A DNA stretch of 16,756 nucleotides from contig CANISN010000015.1 in assembly GCA_947470165.1 (NCBI GenBank), forward strand, positions 1 through 16,756, read 5' to 3'. Positions within the stretch are counted from its first letter, which is position 1; the number at the start of each line of letters is the position of its first letter. Below the pieces are notes generated by a model, which was not told where the DNA came from, did not search any database, and was given only the letters and a program-made list of their open reading frames with translations. The DNA is from Burkholderiaceae bacterium. GTDB taxonomy: Bacteria; Pseudomonadota; Gammaproteobacteria; Burkholderiales; Burkholderiaceae. Below, one piece after another: positions 8,395 through 16,013 of the stretch. The position numbers and the translations under genes were made by a program.

Positions 8395-9579
8395 TTAGAG
8401 GCGTTCGAAAATAGTAGCAATACCCTGTCCACCACCAATACACATGGTAACCAAAGCATACTTACCTTGAACGCGATGTAGTTCATGGATAGCTTTAGTA
8501 GCAATGGCTGCACCAGAGCAACCGATTGGGTGACCCAATGCAATGGCACCACCATTCACATTGGTTTTTGCAGGATCTAAGCCCAAACCTTTTGTCACTG
8601 CCAATGCTTGAGCAGCAAAAGCTTCGTTTGACTCAATCACATCAATTTGGTCTAGCTTGAGACCGGCACGCTCTAAAGCGATCTTCGTTGCCGGAATCGG
8701 ACCTTCACCCATAATGTGGTTTGGTACACCAGCAATAGCATAAGACACTAAACGCGCAATTGGCTTATGGCCTGCTTTCTTGGCTGCTTCAGCTTCTGCC
8801 AATACAAAGAATGCCGCGCCATCATTAATGCCGGACGCATTACCTGCAGTCACGCTGCCACCCTCTTTTTTGAAGACCGCCTTCATCTTCGCCAAAGTTT
8901 CCATAGTAGTTTCTGGTTTGCAATGCTCGTCAGTATCAAATACCACATCGCCCTTACGCGATTTAATCGTGATTGGAACGATTTGTGACTTGAAGCGACC
9001 TTCTTTAATCGCATGTGCTGCACGACGATGAGATTCCACTGCTAAAGCATCCTGCTCTTCGCGTGTTAATTTCCATTTTTCAACCAAGTTCTCAGCAGTA
9101 ACACCCATATGGCCAACGCCAAATGGATCAGTTAGAACAGAAACCATCAGGTCAAGCATTTTGGTATCGCCCATACGAGCGCCGCTGCGCATTGCTGGTG
9201 ATCCATACATACCGCGTGACATGACCTCAACACCACCGCCAACACCATAATCGCAGTCGCCCAACATAATGGCCTGGGCTGTTGTTACGATTGCTTGCAA
9301 GCCGGAGCTGCATAAGCGATTCAAAGCCATTGCTACAGACTCCATTGGCAGACCAGCCTGAATAGAGGCAACACGGGCAACATAGGCATAACGGTTATCC
9401 GTAGGGATGGTATTACCAACCGTGACGTAATTAATCAATGCGGGATCTACCCCAGAGCGAGCAACCGCTTCTTTCATCACCATACCGCCGAGCTCACAAG
9501 GTTCTAGGCTGCTAAGTGAGCCCCCGAAGCTACCAATTGCTGAACGTACCGCACTTAAAACGACGACATCACGAATCAT
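8395..9579 (-). CDS. bktB: Beta-ketothiolase (acetyl-CoA C-acyltransferase), BktB type
   Basis: This thiolase condenses two acyl-CoA units, or cleaves 3-ketoacyl-CoA; here the likely role is supplying acetoacetyl-CoA for polyhydroxybutyrate. The 394-residue length is typical. The acyl-accepting Cys90 lies in NRLCSSGLQA, His350 in GHPIGCSG, Cys380 in CIGGGQG, and a covering-loop His in GHMGVTAEN. The C-terminal half (RVQGKYALVTMCIGGGQGIA) resembles what I recall of Cupriavidus BktB more than PhaA, which is why I use that symbol; substrate range cannot be read from sequence. The frame is open to 9624, but the ATG at 9579 is chosen because it begins MIRDVVVLSAVR, the usual thiolase N terminus, and has an excellent AAGGGGA Shine-Dalgarno sequence at the right spacing. 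It lies 78 nt after rimO, the last gene of the co-directional pha series. Confidence 0.93.
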   Translation of the reverse strand: MIRDVVVLSAVRSAIGSFGGSLSSLEPCELGGMVMKEAVARSGVDPALINYVTVGNTIPTDNRYAYVARVASIQAGLPMESVAMALNRLCSSGLQAIVTTAQAIMLGDCDYGVGGGVEVMSRGMYGSPAMRSGARMGDTKMLDLMVSVLTDPFGVGHMGVTAENLVEKWKLTREEQDALAVESHRRAAHAIKEGRFKSQIVPITIKSRKGDVVFDTDEHCKPETTMETLAKMKAVFKKEGGSVTAGNASGINDGAAFFVLAEAEAAKKAGHKPIARLVSYAIAGVPNHIMGEGPIPATKIALERAGLKLDQIDVIESNEAFAAQALAVTKGLGLDPAKTNVNGGAIALGHPIGCSGAAIATKAIHELHRVQGKYALVTMCIGGGQGIATIFERL

Positions 9580-9589
9580 AAAAATCCCC

Positions 9590-9611
9590 TTTGCTGTGCC
9601 TTTTAGGCAAA
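9590..9611 (-). promoter_or_regulatory. Inverted half-sites and small hairpin in the thiolase leader
   Basis: TTTGC (9590-9594) and GCAAA (9607-9611) form a 5-bp inverted repeat with a 12-nt spacer, just upstream of the thiolase ribosome-binding site. Nested in it, TGCCT and AGGCA (9597-9609) form a short hairpin. The TTGC/GCAA half-sites recall the repeat in the phaR leader, so PhaR control is possible. The spacing differs and the repeat is short, so this is weak. Confidence 0.2.
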
Positions 9612-9657
9612 TTAATGACCCCAATTAGAGGTTCAATTACTATTTTTATTCCAATAA

Positions 9658-11016
9658 TCAAGTTTCGGCAATCAGGTCATGCCCTTGGGAGCTAATTACC
9701 ATTACTTTAATGATTTCACCGGCGCGATATCTTTTAGATGGCTTGCTTGGAGGTAAAACCCTCACCAAACCATCAATTTCAGGGGCATCACCTGCAGTTC
9801 GGCCGATGCCGCCTGATTCATCAACCCGATCAATTAGAACCTGAATGCGCCTCCCTATTTTTTTAGCAAGTCGCTTGACCGAAATTGCCTCTGCTTTAGC
9901 CATAAATTGAGCACGTCGCTCTTCGCGAATGGTAACTGGAACGGGGTTATCTAGCGCATTTGCAGTTGCCCCATCCACAGGTGAATACGCAAAACAGCCA
10001 GCACGATCAATTTGAGCCTCATCCAGGAAATCCAGAAGATATTGGAATTCTTCCTCGGTCTCCCCAGGAAACCCTGCAATAAAAGTACTACGAATCACTA
10101 AATCTGGGCAGGCTTCGCGCCATCTCTGAATACGCTCTAAATTTTTCTCGCCACTAGCTGGACGTTTCATGCGCTTGAGCACGTCGGGATGCGCATGCTG
10201 CAATGGAATATCTAAATAAGGGAGCACTCCATAACCATGCTCTGAAAACTCTGCCATCAAAGGCAAGATATCATCAACATGCGGATAGGGATAAACATAA
10301 TGGAGACGCACCCATGCTTGATGCTCTCTAGCAATTTGATTAAGTGCATTCACCAAATCAAACATGCGTGTCTTGACAGGTTTACCATCCCAAAAGCCGG
10401 TACGGTATTGAATATCAACACCATAAGCGCTAGTGTCTTGGGAGACGACTAGCAGCTCTTTAACACCGGATTCAAATAATCGTTTAGCCTCAAGCAGCAC
10501 TTCACCTATTGGGCGAGAGACGAGGTCTCCACGCATACTCGGAATAATGCAGAAAGTGCAACGATGATTGCAGCCTTCGGATATCTTCAGGTAGGCATAG
10601 TGCTTAGGCGTCAGTTTGACACCAATCGGCGGTAATAAATCTGTAAAAGGATCATGCGGCTTAGGCAGGTGCAGATGAATGGCCTGCATTACCTCTTCAG
10701 TAGCATGTGGCCCAGTAACAGCAAGGACTTTAGGGTGAATGCTCTGAATGAGATCGCTACCATCAGCATTTTTACGAGCACCAAGGCAACCAGTAACAAT
10801 CACCTTACCATTCGCTGAAAGCGCCTCACCGATCGCCGCTAAACTCTCTTCAACAGCAGAATCAATAAAGCCACAAGTGTTGACTACTACGAGATCAGCG
10901 CCAGAATAATCTTTGGCCGTCTCATAGCCTTCGGCACTTAACTGCGTCAGAATCAACTCAGAATCGACTAATGCCTTGGGGCATCCCAAGGAAACAAAAC
11001 CTACTTTTCCAGCCAC
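9658..11016 (-). CDS. rimO: Ribosomal protein S12 methylthiotransferase RimO
   Basis: RimO is a radical-SAM enzyme that adds a methylthio group to a conserved aspartate of ribosomal protein S12. The 452-residue protein has an N-terminal MTTase domain whose second iron-sulfur cluster is held by Cys12, Cys48 and Cys77. The radical-SAM motif is Cys149, Cys153 and Cys156 in [12 protein letters not shown], and a C-terminal TRAM domain follows from about residue 385. The [10 protein letters not shown] start and SMRGDLVSR stretch are RimO-like rather than MiaB-like. The start is GTG at 11014-11016, only 2 nt after the phaR stop, with a weak purine-rich AAAAGAATAG before it; close coupling to phaR translation is likely. 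A housekeeping ribosome modifier inside a storage-polymer gene series is notable but probably just inherited gene order. Confidence 0.96.
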   Translation of the reverse strand: MAGKVGFVSLGCPKALVDSELILTQLSAEGYETAKDYSGADLVVVNTCGFIDSAVEESLAAIGEALSANGKVIVTGCLGARKNADGSDLIQSIHPKVLAVTGPHATEEVMQAIHLHLPKPHDPFTDLLPPIGVKLTPKHYAYLKISEGCNHRCTFCIIPSMRGDLVSRPIGEVLLEAKRLFESGVKELLVVSQDTSAYGVDIQYRTGFWDGKPVKTRMFDLVNALNQIAREHQAWVRLHYVYPYPHVDDILPLMAEFSEHGYGVLPYLDIPLQHAHPDVLKRMKRPASGEKNLERIQRWREACPDLVIRSTFIAGFPGETEEEFQYLLDFLDEAQIDRAGCFAYSPVDGATANALDNPVPVTIREERRAQFMAKAEAISVKRLAKKIGRRIQVLIDRVDESGGIGRTAGDAPEIDGLVRVLPPSKPSKRYRAGEIIKVMVISSQGHDLIAET

Positions 11017-11018
11017 AA

Positions 11019-11579
11019 CTATTCTTTTTCTGTCTTATTAGCTTGCGCCGGAAATGGAAAGCCACTAAATATGGTTGGTGAATTTTGCATTTGCTCCTGC
11101 ATCTTCATGAACAAATCTTTGCTCTGCTCCATATAGTTACCCATCAAGCCCTGCATCATCGGATTTTGCAGATTGAGCATATTTGCCCAAGCCTCTGGAG
11201 TGCTACCTGCACCCAAGCCTTGGGTTTGATCACCGAGCTTGTTATGAATATCGACAAAGGACTGCATGGTCTTTTCTAGATAACTACCCATTAGCCCTTG
11301 CATTGAATTGCCATAGAAACGAATAATCTGAGAAAGCATTTGAGAAGAAAATACTGGGGCACCACCAGCCTCTTCTTCCAAAATAATCTGCAGCAAAATG
11401 TTGCGAGTGAGATCGTCTTCAGTTTTAGCATCAACGACGCTAAATGCATCGCCAGCCATCACTAAATTTTTGATATCCACCAGCGTGACATAAGCACTAG
11501 TTTGCGTGTCGTATAGACGACGATTCGGATATTTCTTAATTAAGCGGCTATCGCCGGCTTTCTTGGAACGTGTGGCCAT
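11019..11579 (-). CDS. phaR: Polyhydroxyalkanoate synthesis repressor PhaR
   Basis: PhaR binds DNA to repress PHA genes, including phasin genes and its own, and is released when it binds PHA granules. With the ATG at 11579 the product has 186 residues. The DNA-binding domain is at about residues 11-70 ([34 protein letters not shown]). The PHB accumulation domain follows ([14 protein letters not shown]), then a Met/Gln-rich amphipathic C-terminal half with two similar segments, [10 protein letters not shown] and [10 protein letters not shown], about 50 residues apart, suited to contact with a hydrophobic polymer. The frame is open to 11678, but [10 protein letters not shown] matches the family start and has AGGA at good spacing; the extra upstream residues would be encoded by the likely operator region. 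phaB precedes it by 112 nt and rimO follows by 2 nt. Confidence 0.96.
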   Translation of the reverse strand: MATRSKKAGDSRLIKKYPNRRLYDTQTSAYVTLVDIKNLVMAGDAFSVVDAKTEDDLTRNILLQIILEEEAGGAPVFSSQMLSQIIRFYGNSMQGLMGSYLEKTMQSFVDIHNKLGDQTQGLGAGSTPEAWANMLNLQNPMMQGLMGNYMEQSKDLFMKMQEQMQNSPTIFSGFPFPAQANKTEKE

Positions 11580-11595
11580 ATTTTTCCTAACTCTC

Positions 11596-11611
11596 GTTGC
11601 CGCAATGCAAC
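11596..11611 (-). promoter_or_regulatory. Candidate PhaR operator in the phaR leader
   Basis: GTTGC and GCAAC form a perfect inverted repeat with a 6-nt spacer, 16 nt upstream of the phaR ATG. The spacer itself contains another GCAA, so TTGC-C-GCAA overlaps it. PhaR is known to repress its own gene, and reported PhaR sites in other proteobacteria contain TGC/GCA inverted repeats. Binding here is inferred from position and sequence only. Confidence 0.4.
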
Positions 11612-11612
11612 A

Positions 11613-11657
11613 TCGGCATAGTTTATCTCTAGTTTGACTTTGAGGTAAATATGCCGA
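11613..11657. repeat. 8-bp inverted repeat bracketing the phaR upstream region
   Basis: TCGGCATA (11613-11620) and TATGCCGA (11650-11657) are perfect reverse complements separated by 29 nt. The repeat encloses the weak phaR promoter candidate and ends one base from the GTTGC/GCAAC repeat. The loop is long and no T tract follows, so a protein-binding pair is as plausible as a terminator for phaB. Confidence 0.45.
11620..11648 (-). promoter_or_regulatory. Weak promoter candidate for phaR
   Basis: Read on the minus strand, TTACCT and TAAACT are separated by exactly 17 nt and match the -35 and -10 consensus at three and four positions. Transcription would begin near 11613, placing the GTTGC/GCAAC repeat over the start of the transcript, as expected for a repressor site. 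The hexamer match alone would not justify the call. Confidence 0.2.
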
Positions 11658-11691
11658 CGCGCATTCAACTAAAAGCAATATTTACGGCGAT

Positions 11692-12432
11692 TTAACCTGT
11701 GTGAAGACCGCCATTTAGGGAAAAGTCTGCTCCAGTGGCATAACCACCGTCATCAGAGGCAATCCAGCAGCAAATAGAAGCGATTTCTTCTGGAGTACCA
11801 AGGCGCTTGACCGGAATACCGGAAACAATCTTCTCAAGAACGTCTTCACGAATAGCTTTAACCATGTCAGTACCAATATAGCCGGGAGATACGGTATTCA
11901 CCGTGACACCTTTGGAGGCTAATTCTTGAGACAAGGCCATCGTAAAGCCATGCAAGCCAGCTTTCGCTGTTGAGTAGTTGGATTGACCAAACTGACCTTT
12001 TTGACCGTTTACTGAGGAGATATTGATAATACGACCCCAGCCGTTATCAGCCATACCATCGACAACCTGCTTAGTAACGTTGAACAATGAATTGAGATTG
12101 GTATCAATCACTGCCTTCCAAGCCTCTGGAGTCATTTTACGAAAGACGCTGTCTTTGGTGATACCAGCATTGTTTACCAAAACATCTACACGCCCAACTT
12201 CAGCCTTCACCTTATTGAATGCGGCTACAGTGCTGTCCCAATCCGAAACGTTCCCTTCAGAAGCAATGAAGTCATAACCCAAGACTTTTTGCTCACCAAT
12301 CCAACGATCTTTTCGTGGGGAATTAGGACCACAACCAGCGATCACTTTAAAGCCATCTTTGGCAAGCCTCTGACAAATAGCAGTACCAATTCCACCCATA
12401 CCACCAGTTACATATGCAATCTTTTGAGACAT
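11692..12432 (-). CDS. phaB: Acetoacetyl-CoA reductase PhaB
   Basis: PhaB reduces acetoacetyl-CoA to (R)-3-hydroxybutyryl-CoA with NADPH, the second step of polyhydroxybutyrate synthesis. The 246-residue product is a short-chain dehydrogenase and, from memory, very close to Cupriavidus PhaB1 throughout and of equal length. The cofactor glycine motif is TGGMGGIG at residues 9-16, NNAG is at 87-90, and the catalytic Ser140, Tyr153 and Lys157 lie in NISSVNGQ and SNYSTAKAG. The PhaB-typical VSPGYIGTDM follows at about 181-190. A strong AAGGGGA Shine-Dalgarno sequence precedes the ATG. It starts 20 nt after phaC, with no phaA between them, unlike the phaC-phaA-phaB order of Cupriavidus. Confidence 0.98.
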   Translation of the reverse strand: MSQKIAYVTGGMGGIGTAICQRLAKDGFKVIAGCGPNSPRKDRWIGEQKVLGYDFIASEGNVSDWDSTVAAFNKVKAEVGRVDVLVNNAGITKDSVFRKMTPEAWKAVIDTNLNSLFNVTKQVVDGMADNGWGRIINISSVNGQKGQFGQSNYSTAKAGLHGFTMALSQELASKGVTVNTVSPGYIGTDMVKAIREDVLEKIVSGIPVKRLGTPEEIASICCWIASDDGGYATGADFSLNGGLHTG

Positions 12433-12452
12433 GTATTTCCCCTTAAAAAATA

Positions 12453-14087
12453 TTATTGAGCAGCTGCGTTTACTTTTTCTTTCACATACTTACCAGGAGC
12501 CGCCTCGAGTTTTTTATATCGTGTATTACCAAACGTTTTACTGGACTGAATTTTTTTGCCCCCAAATTGCTCTAACCATAAAGCGTAATTGGGCCACCAA
12601 CTGCCTTTAACATCTTTAGCTTGAGCCAACCAATCATCTGCAGTTTTAGCTAGCTTGTTATTTTCAAAATAATGACGTTTGTTTTTTACTGGTGGATTAA
12701 TCACACCAGCGATATGTCCTGACGCACCCAATACAAATCGATTCTTGCCTTTAAGAATCTGAGTAGATTGGTAAGCAGATTTCCAAGGAACAATATGATC
12801 ATCATGTGAGGCATATATATAGGATGGAACAGTAATTTTGCCGAGATCTACTTTCTCACCGCAAACGGTGAGCTTGCCAGGTTTGATCAACTCATTTTGT
12901 AAATAGGTATGACGTAGATACCAACAGTACATAGGTCCAGGTAAATTAGTTGAATCGCCATTCCAATACAAGAGATCAAACGGTGGCGGTGAATTCCCTT
13001 TCAAATAATTCTCAACGACATAGTTCCATACCAAATCATTAGGGCGCAAAAAGGAGAATGTATTACCTAGATCAAGACCAGACATCATCCCGAAATGGCC
13101 ACCCTCACCCCCAATAGTACTCTCGCGCAATTTCACCATGCCTTCATCAATAAAGACATCCAAAATACCGCTGTCACTGAAATCCAAGAGTGTGGTCAGT
13201 AGCGTTAGGCTAGCAACGTAATCTTTTTTACGAGCAGCTAATACTGCTAATGCAGTCGAAGTCAGTGTTCCACCAACGCAAAAACCCAGTACGTTGATTT
13301 GGTCTGTGGCACCGATATCTTTTACTACTTCAATTGCTTGAATAACGCCATCACCAACGTAGTCATCCCAGGTTACTTTCGACATAGTTGCATCTGGATT
13401 TTTCCAGGAGACTAAAAACACAGTATGGCCTTGCTCCACCATATAACGTACAACCGAGTTATCTGGCTGCAAATCTAAAATATAGAACTTGTTAATGCAA
13501 GGCGGAACCATCAGGTAGGGGCGCTCATACACCGTCTCAGTAAGAGGGGTGTATTGAATCAACTCAAAAAGATCATTACGAAATACGACTTGGCCTTCAG
13601 TGGTAGCAATATTTTTGCCAAGCTCAAAAGCACTTTCATCTGTTTGGGATACTTTTCCCTTTTTCAAATCACCTAATAAATTGACGATCCCGTTTTGAAT
13701 CGATTGACCCTGGGTGCTAATAATGTTTTCCAAAACCTCTGGATTAGTTGCAATGAAATTCGATGGAGATAAAGCGTCAATCATTTGCTCTGTCGTAAAC
13801 AGAATTTTGACTTTAGTTTTTTCGTCTGCCTCAACCGCCTTGGCGAGCGCTATTAAATGCTTTGAGTTCAATAAATAAGTTGCAGCAATCATCTTGCTCC
13901 AGGAGGAATGCCATGCCTTCCCAGAAAAGCGGCGATCTTTTACTTCGATTGCTTCTGGGTTGGTTGCAAGATGTGCGAACTCAGTGAAATATTCTTTTTG
14001 AATTTCTGACAAACGCTCTGGGGGGATTAATGCCATGTGGTGGGGAGCCAAAGATGGCGCGACACCAGTATTCATACCTGCAAACAT
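12453..14087 (-). CDS. phaC: Class I poly(R)-hydroxyalkanoate synthase PhaC
   Basis: PhaC polymerises (R)-3-hydroxyacyl-CoA into PHA at the granule surface. The 544-residue protein has the N-terminal PHA-synthase domain and an alpha/beta hydrolase fold. The nucleophile Cys270 sits in the lipase-like box GFCVGGT, the general base Asp430 in DDHIVPW and His458 in GASGHIAGV. The single full-length subunit and these motifs indicate class I, favouring short-chain monomers such as 3-hydroxybutyrate. The N-terminal region appears about 45 residues shorter than in the Cupriavidus enzyme, judged by the offset of the catalytic residues. The ATG at 14087 has a moderate AAGAGA site; an in-frame ATG four codons later is a possible alternative. 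It is the first pha gene in the series, 102 nt after pgeF, and is followed by phaB after 20 nt. Confidence 0.97.
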   Translation of the reverse strand: MFAGMNTGVAPSLAPHHMALIPPERLSEIQKEYFTEFAHLATNPEAIEVKDRRFSGKAWHSSWSKMIAATYLLNSKHLIALAKAVEADEKTKVKILFTTEQMIDALSPSNFIATNPEVLENIISTQGQSIQNGIVNLLGDLKKGKVSQTDESAFELGKNIATTEGQVVFRNDLFELIQYTPLTETVYERPYLMVPPCINKFYILDLQPDNSVVRYMVEQGHTVFLVSWKNPDATMSKVTWDDYVGDGVIQAIEVVKDIGATDQINVLGFCVGGTLTSTALAVLAARKKDYVASLTLLTTLLDFSDSGILDVFIDEGMVKLRESTIGGEGGHFGMMSGLDLGNTFSFLRPNDLVWNYVVENYLKGNSPPPFDLLYWNGDSTNLPGPMYCWYLRHTYLQNELIKPGKLTVCGEKVDLGKITVPSYIYASHDDHIVPWKSAYQSTQILKGKNRFVLGASGHIAGVINPPVKNKRHYFENNKLAKTADDWLAQAKDVKGSWWPNYALWLEQFGGKKIQSSKTFGNTRYKKLEAAPGKYVKEKVNAAAQ

Positions 14088-14128
14088 AATGGTCTCTTAA
14101 AGTTATTATGACTATTCTGCATCTATAA

Positions 14129-14160
14129 GGCTAGAAGGGTTATACGCACTAACCCTAGCC
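14129..14160. other. Bulged hairpin between pgeF and phaC
   Basis: GGCTA (14129-14133) and GGGTTA (14137-14142) pair with TAACCC (14150-14155) and TAGCC (14156-14160), giving an 11-bp stem with a 3-nt bulge and a 7-nt loop. No T tract follows on either strand, so it is not a standard intrinsic terminator. The minus strand also reads TATAAC at 14139-14144, a five-of-six -10 match without a recognisable -35. It could attenuate rluD-pgeF transcripts or mark the phaC promoter. Confidence 0.35.
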
Positions 14161-14189
14161 CCACAGCTAGGTGGGTAATAAGCCCAAGA

Positions 14190-14969
14190 TTATGTGTTTT
14201 GTGAAGTCCAAATCAATGAAGCAAAACGCCCCGTTACTTTATCTCGTCGGTAGGAGAAAAAGCGCTGCTTATCTGTGAAAGTGCAAAAATCACCCCCATC
14301 AATTTGTTTGATGCCGAGGGAGTTCAAGCGGTCTCGAGCAAGAATGTAGAGATCAGCTAAATACTTGCCTGGCTGCCCCAAAATAGGGCTGAATGCTTGC
14401 GATAAGATGGATTGACTCTGGCCTGAAAATGCCTCCAATACATCCTCGCCAACCTCAAATGCAGTGGGTCCGATAGCTGGGCCCATCCAAGCTGAAATAT
14501 CTTGTGGGCTTAGACTGGAAGATAGACCGCACATTGCTTGAATCGTGTTTTCTAAAACGCCTCCACTAAGACCTCGCCAGCCAGCATGGGCCGCCCCAAT
14601 CACTTCACCATTTTTACTCGCAAACAAGACTGGCATGCAATCTGCAGTAAGCACAGCCAATACTTCATCAGGAATATTGGTTACCGAAGCATCCGCCTCA
14701 AATGGCCCCACACCAATTTCTTGTCTTGAAGCTGGAGTGCTCACCGTTACACCATGAATCTGCTTTAACCACATTGGCTCAGACGGAAGAATGGACTTTA
14801 AAATGGCTCGGTTTTGCATGACATCGGCAGGATCATCGCCAGCATTCAGCCCGAGATTGAAGTTGTCAAATGGGGACTTGCTGACGCCTCCAACTCTAGT
14901 GCTACAAAAAGCCTTAATGAGCCGAGGTACTTCCCAGCTGGGCTCGATCTTTTTAATGGCGCTGATCAT
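14190..14969 (-). CDS. pgeF: Peptidoglycan editing factor PgeF (YfiH, laccase-domain family)
   Basis: PgeF belongs to the family once called DUF152 or multicopper polyphenol oxidase. In E. coli it is reported to keep wrong amino acids, such as L-Ser, out of peptidoglycan precursors; relatives act on purine nucleosides. The 259-residue product has the zinc site formed by His72 in QIHGVTV, Cys111 in TADCMPV and His128 in AAHAGWRG. WMGPAIGP and the C-terminal FFSYRRDKVTGR are further family motifs. The start at 14969 overlaps the end of rluD by 17 nt, and there is no strong Shine-Dalgarno sequence, so translation is probably coupled to rluD. The rluD-pgeF pair next to divergent bamD is also the E. 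coli arrangement. The biological substrate in this organism is not shown by the sequence. Confidence 0.94.
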   Translation of the reverse strand: MISAIKKIEPSWEVPRLIKAFCSTRVGGVSKSPFDNFNLGLNAGDDPADVMQNRAILKSILPSEPMWLKQIHGVTVSTPASRQEIGVGPFEADASVTNIPDEVLAVLTADCMPVLFASKNGEVIGAAHAGWRGLSGGVLENTIQAMCGLSSSLSPQDISAWMGPAIGPTAFEVGEDVLEAFSGQSQSILSQAFSPILGQPGKYLADLYILARDRLNSLGIKQIDGGDFCTFTDKQRFFSYRRDKVTGRFASLIWTSQNT

Positions 14970-15993
14970 TTTTTATGGAAGCCATCAAAGCTTCCTCTTT
15001 GGGGAGGTCCAATTCGCTCATCCCTAATAATGGTAGCAAATCAATTAAATCTTGAGGGGGTAAACGAAACCAGGTCATGATTGCTTTTGTAGTTGGATGC
15101 TGCAAGCTCAGAGCATAAGCGTGCAAGGCTTGGCGCTCAAAAGGGAGGGATTTAGCGACCTCAGGAGTCCTTTTGCGATAGACGGGGTCACCCAACAGAG
15201 GAAGCCCCAAAGACTCTAAGTGCACCCGAATTTGATGGGTTCGCCCAGTTTCTAGGCGGCACTCCAGCAAGGCAACCGGACTTTCAGAAAAAAGGCCCTT
15301 AGCTAGGCGACGAAATAAAGTGGCAGCAGGCTTGCCTTGAGCAGATCCGGCGGCCATTTTTAATCGATCACGCTGGTCGCGACCCACGGTTGCCAGCACC
15401 TTGCCCTGAGATGGGGCTTCGCCCCATACCCAAGAAAGGTAGCGTCGGCCCACCGTACGCTCTTGTAGCTGCCTAACGAGGGATATTTGAGCAATATCGG
15501 TGCGTGCAACCACCATTAATCCGGAGGTATCTTTATCCAAGCGATGCACAATTCCCGCTCTAGGTAGGGACTTCAGCTCTGGAAAGCGATATAACAAGCC
15601 ATTTAGCAATGTTCCAGTCCAATTTCCAGCGGCAGGATGAACAACAAGCCCAAAAGGCTTATTAACAACAATAATGGCTTCATCCTCGAAGACTATGTCT
15701 AAAGGGATGTTTTCTGGAGCGAAAGCGAATTGCTCTGGCATTTCTTGTGGGAATACCTTAATACTCTCGCCACCCCGGAGTAAATGGCGGACTTTAGTGA
15801 CTTTTCCGTCCACGGTTACGGCACCCGCTTCGACCCAGGCTTTAAGGCGGTTGCGTGAATAATCGGGTAAAGCACCCCCAAGAAATTTATCCAAACGCTC
15901 CCCACTCACATCATGGGGAACTTCTAGGGCTATGAAATCCTCTTCATCGATATAATCAATGGGATTCGAATCGGGAGTATGCGGCAATGCCAC
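14953..15993 (-). CDS. rluD: 23S rRNA pseudouridine synthase RluD
   Basis: RluD makes pseudouridines at positions 1911, 1915 and 1917 (E. coli numbering) in helix 69 of 23S rRNA, important for ribosome assembly and termination. The 346-residue protein has an acidic N-terminal extension, an S4 RNA-binding domain at about residues 30-80 (GERLDKFLGG), and the RluA-family catalytic domain with Asp153 in HRLDKDTSG. GRTHQIRVHL and GDPVY are further motifs. The start is GTG at 15991-15993; an in-frame stop lies a few codons upstream and no ATG occurs in the first 80 residues. Against RluC, the neighbours bamD and pgeF favour RluD. The start lies 20 nt from the divergent bamD start, so any promoter must overlap one of the two genes. 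Confidence 0.94.
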   Translation of the reverse strand: MALPHTPDSNPIDYIDEEDFIALEVPHDVSGERLDKFLGGALPDYSRNRLKAWVEAGAVTVDGKVTKVRHLLRGGESIKVFPQEMPEQFAFAPENIPLDIVFEDEAIIVVNKPFGLVVHPAAGNWTGTLLNGLLYRFPELKSLPRAGIVHRLDKDTSGLMVVARTDIAQISLVRQLQERTVGRRYLSWVWGEAPSQGKVLATVGRDQRDRLKMAAGSAQGKPAATLFRRLAKGLFSESPVALLECRLETGRTHQIRVHLESLGLPLLGDPVYRKRTPEVAKSLPFERQALHAYALSLQHPTTKAIMTWFRLPPQDLIDLLPLLGMSELDLPKEEALMASIKNDQRH

Positions 15994-16013
15994 GCTTAAA
16001 GAGCCTTTTAGTT

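Noticed and set aside
11634..11639. TTGACT on the plus strand as a -35 element
   Set aside because: No -10-like hexamer lies at suitable spacing, and a promoter here would point antisense into phaB.
15951..15956. Perfect TATAAT on the plus strand upstream of bamD
   Set aside because: It lies inside the rluD coding sequence, and no hexamer resembling TTGACA occurs at 15-19 nt spacing, nor is there a TG extension, so I do not call a promoter.
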